Part shown: in pieces, positions 4,782 to 6,425 of the stretch
How the letters are laid out: every line of letters starts with the position of its first letter
How positions within the stretch are numbered: position 1 is the stretch's first letter
From: Clostridiales bacterium
Lineage (GTDB): Bacteria; Bacillota; Clostridia; Lachnospirales; JAITVM01
Length of the DNA: 6,425 nt
NCBI GenBank assembly: GCA_031285815.1
Contig: JAITVM010000147.1
Span: forward strand, 1-6,425
Direction: 5' to 3'
Notes under the pieces: model-generated
What the model was told of the DNA's origin: nothing
Seen by the model: the letters and a program-made list of their open reading frames with translations, nothing else
The model's database searches: none
Position numbers and translations under genes: made by a program

Positions 4782-6425
4782 TTACCGTGTAATAAAAATT
4801 TTTTCAGCATTTACATATAGGCAAAGCTTTTTATATATAAAACTAAGCATCCAATTTTTAAGCTGCCCGTCATAAGACAAAGCATTTGATTTTGTTTCGA
4901 AAGGGTAATTTAAAACCTCGCTTTCAAAACGCTGCTTCTTCATTTTTTTAAAATAAGCCTTATTAACCCGGAATACGCCAATACTAATATCCAAAATATC
5001 TTTACTTTCTATTTGGCTAAATAAATCATCAATAAACCCTGAATACACTGTTTCAAAATTATCTATATAGATAAGCGGGTCTATACAAACCCGTATTTTA
5101 TACCCCAAAGAGGCCGCCAGTTTCATATCCTGGGCCCGTTTTTTTAAAACCGGTGTTTTATGCTCAAATTTTTTAATTATCAAATCCGGTGAGATGGTCC
5201 AGGCAAAAATTACGTTTGGTGTAAACGGCATATCTTTTAATAAATGAAAGTTTGCAGATTTAGTCCTAACTTCTATCTTCAAGTTTTTATGCTTGGAGGC
5301 AAAGGCCACCCATTCCCTGGTTAAATGGAATAGGCTTTCAAAAGCTAAGATATCGGTATCATATGATATGCATAAGTATACATCCTGCCCTTTGAGGATT
5401 TTTTCCAGCTCTGAAAAAGTTTCTTCTATATTAACAAAAACCACTACATTAGCCGAGTGGTACATGCCTTGCAAAAAACAATACTCGCAGTCAAAAATAC
5501 AATTCATAATGGATGTAGTGTAATAAAAATTTTCATTGCCAAAGCTGTCACAATATTCAGAGCCTTTATAAACCTGCCCGCCTTTTTTTACGGCTAAAAT
5601 TAAATTCTGGCTCTTTTTTTGATAATAAAAGCTGCCTTTTGAAAATATATCCTGATAATTATCAACCATTATTATTTTAGAATTTTTAAACCGTTTCAAA
5701 AAGCCTGCAGTGTTTTCATATCTGAGCGCGCCCCTTTCAATATAAACATGGGAAAAAGGGCTGTTAAAAGAATTTTGGCAGTTATCATCCAAATTTTCAG
5801 TACCCGGCCCATACCCAGATATATTATCTACAATATCTTTTTGCACATACTTGCGCCCCAGGGCTTCATCTTTAATTTCATTTAAGAGCCCTTTGCCTTT
5901 AATTTTGCCAACTGGTTGGATATCTGCATATTTATAGAATATATCAAGGCCCTTGCCTTTTGATTTGCCATACTCAGCCAGTTTATATAAATAAGCGCCA
6001 TTCGTTTTGCTTAGGCTTAAATTTTGCGCTATTTTGCCTAAAAGCAGCCTATCGCCATCCTGCAGTAAATCTTTCCTGCAATTTATCTGGCCATGGGCCA
6101 TTTTAGCAAACTTTAATATCGCATCGACATGGCCAACCCCCATACCACTTTCATTTCCCCCTATTGCCTTAAAGAAAAATATTTGATATGGCTTAAAAAA
6201 TTGGCAGCATACAGAATAAACTAAAGCCGATTCTGTATCTGCCAAATCTTCACCACAGCCGGTAAGCGTAGCCTCATCTGACGAAAAAATTGTTTTTTCA
6301 TCAAACGGGGTTTTAAAAATTGTTTCTGGGTAATGGGCCAGGCCACCCACTATTTTATTTATATAGAAACAGCTGCCGTTTTTTAGCCCTTTATTAATGG
6401 CAGGCCCATAATATACAACAATATC
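4782..6425 (-). CDS. Nucleoside phosphorylase-like / spore photoproduct lyase-like radical SAM fusion (5' end outside window)
   Basis: The frame is open from the TAA at 4782 to the window edge, at least 547 residues, so the N-terminus is missing. A GTG at 6350 is in frame but is not the start; numbers below count from it. The visible N-terminal part (up to about 125) resembles the C-terminal half of MTA/SAH nucleosidases: GPAI and a GSCFYINKIVGG stretch, then DTES (38-41), the ribose-binding D-x-E motif. The usual ISD ending with the catalytic Asp reads IGG-N (63-66). A Lys/Gly-rich linker with a 20-residue repeat follows. From about 199 (SHVYIERGALRY) to 522 it is a full SPL-like domain. The CX3CX2C cluster motif is C284, C288, C291, followed by FLQ, and a candidate catalytic Cys is C327. 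The end, NAEKIF, resembles SPL C-termini. SPL repairs UV thymine dimers in germinating spores; activity here is inference. Confidence 0.85.
   Translation of the reverse strand, partial: DIVVYYGPAINKGLKNGSCFYINKIVGGLAHYPETIFKTPFDEKTIFSSDEATLTGCGEDLADTESALVYSVCCQFFKPYQIFFFKAIGGNESGMGVGHVDAILKFAKMAHGQINCRKDLLQDGDRLLLGKIAQNLSLSKTNGAYLYKLAEYGKSKGKGLDIFYKYADIQPVGKIKGKGLLNEIKDEALGRKYVQKDIVDNISGYGPGTENLDDNCQNSFNSPFSHVYIERGALRYENTAGFLKRFKNSKIIMVDNYQDIFSKGSFYYQKKSQNLILAVKKGGQVYKGSEYCDSFGNENFYYTTSIMNCIFDCEYCFLQGMYHSANVVVFVNIEETFSELEKILKGQDVYLCISYDTDILAFESLFHLTREWVAFASKHKNLKIEVRTKSANFHLLKDMPFTPNVIFAWTISPDLIIKKFEHKTPVLKKRAQDMKLAASLGYKIRVCIDPLIYIDNFETVYSGFIDDLFSQIESKDILDISIGVFRVNKAYFKKMKKQRFESEVLNYPFETKSNALSYDGQLKNWMLSFIYKKLCLYVNAEKIFITR
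5889..5970 (-). repeat. Internal 60-nt direct repeat in the fusion-gene linker
   Basis: Copies at 5889-5910 and 5949-5970 share 17 of 22 bases and are exactly 60 bases apart. They encode GKIKGKGL (residues 148-155) and GKSKGKGL (128-135), so the unit is 20 residues. It lies between the nucleosidase-like and SPL-like domains and is strongly basic, suggesting a duplicated linker or nucleic-acid contact. The role is inference. Confidence 0.6.

Noticed and set aside
4761..4785. GTAAAC/GTTTAC inverted repeat as a terminator of the SPL-like gene
   Set aside because: It has only six pairs, a long 13-base loop and no T tract, and it overlaps the rsmD -35, so it is probably chance.
6348..6350. GTG as the start of the SPL-like gene
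   Set aside because: All 25 upstream codons to the window edge are open in frame, they continue a nucleosidase-like sequence, and no Shine-Dalgarno site precedes the GTG.

Overview
The window is AT-rich chromosomal DNA from a spore-forming member of the Bacillota, most likely of class Clostridia. The evidence is a cotJABC spore-coat operon, a spore photoproduct lyase-like radical SAM gene, an rsmD-coaD pair followed by a coiled-coil gene, sigma-A-type promoters with strong Shine-Dalgarno sites, and frequent TTA/ATA/AAA codons. I see no insertion sequence, CRISPR array, tRNA or rRNA. No genus can be named from the sequence alone.

Layout, left to right. Positions 1-412 (minus) hold the first 137 codons of glyA, cut by the window edge. 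The divergent intergenic region 413-709 carries an extended -10 promoter and a GC-rich leader hairpin for glyA, an AT-rich inverted repeat, a pyrimidine-rich tract, and a sporulation-type promoter for cotJ. The cotJA-cotJB-cotJC operon lies at 710-1792 (plus). A bidirectional terminator at about 1824-1855 separates it from the convergent gene at 1868-2509, which encodes a CBS-CBS-ACT protein resembling AcuB. Upstream of that, also on minus, a small hydrophobic ORF (2610-2861) may be a real membrane-protein gene. Next come a terminator and a three-gene minus-strand operon: rsmD (4162-4698), coaD (3627-4115) and a coiled-coil protein gene (3072-3578). This operon has a good promoter with a perfect 14-bp palindrome in its spacer. 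From 4782 to the right edge there is one open minus-strand frame that continues beyond the window. Its visible N-terminal part resembles the C-terminal half of a nucleoside phosphorylase/MTA-SAH nucleosidase, and it is joined in frame to a complete spore photoproduct lyase-like radical SAM domain.

How the parts fit: cotJABC and the SPL-like protein point to spore coat assembly and spore DNA repair. glyA (one-carbon metabolism), coaD (CoA synthesis) and rsmD (16S rRNA methylation) are housekeeping genes. The most interesting item is the nucleosidase-like/SPL-like fusion. The nucleosidase part keeps the ribose-binding D-x-E motif but seems to have lost the usual catalytic Asp, and a 20-residue Lys/Gly-rich repeat lies between the two domains.
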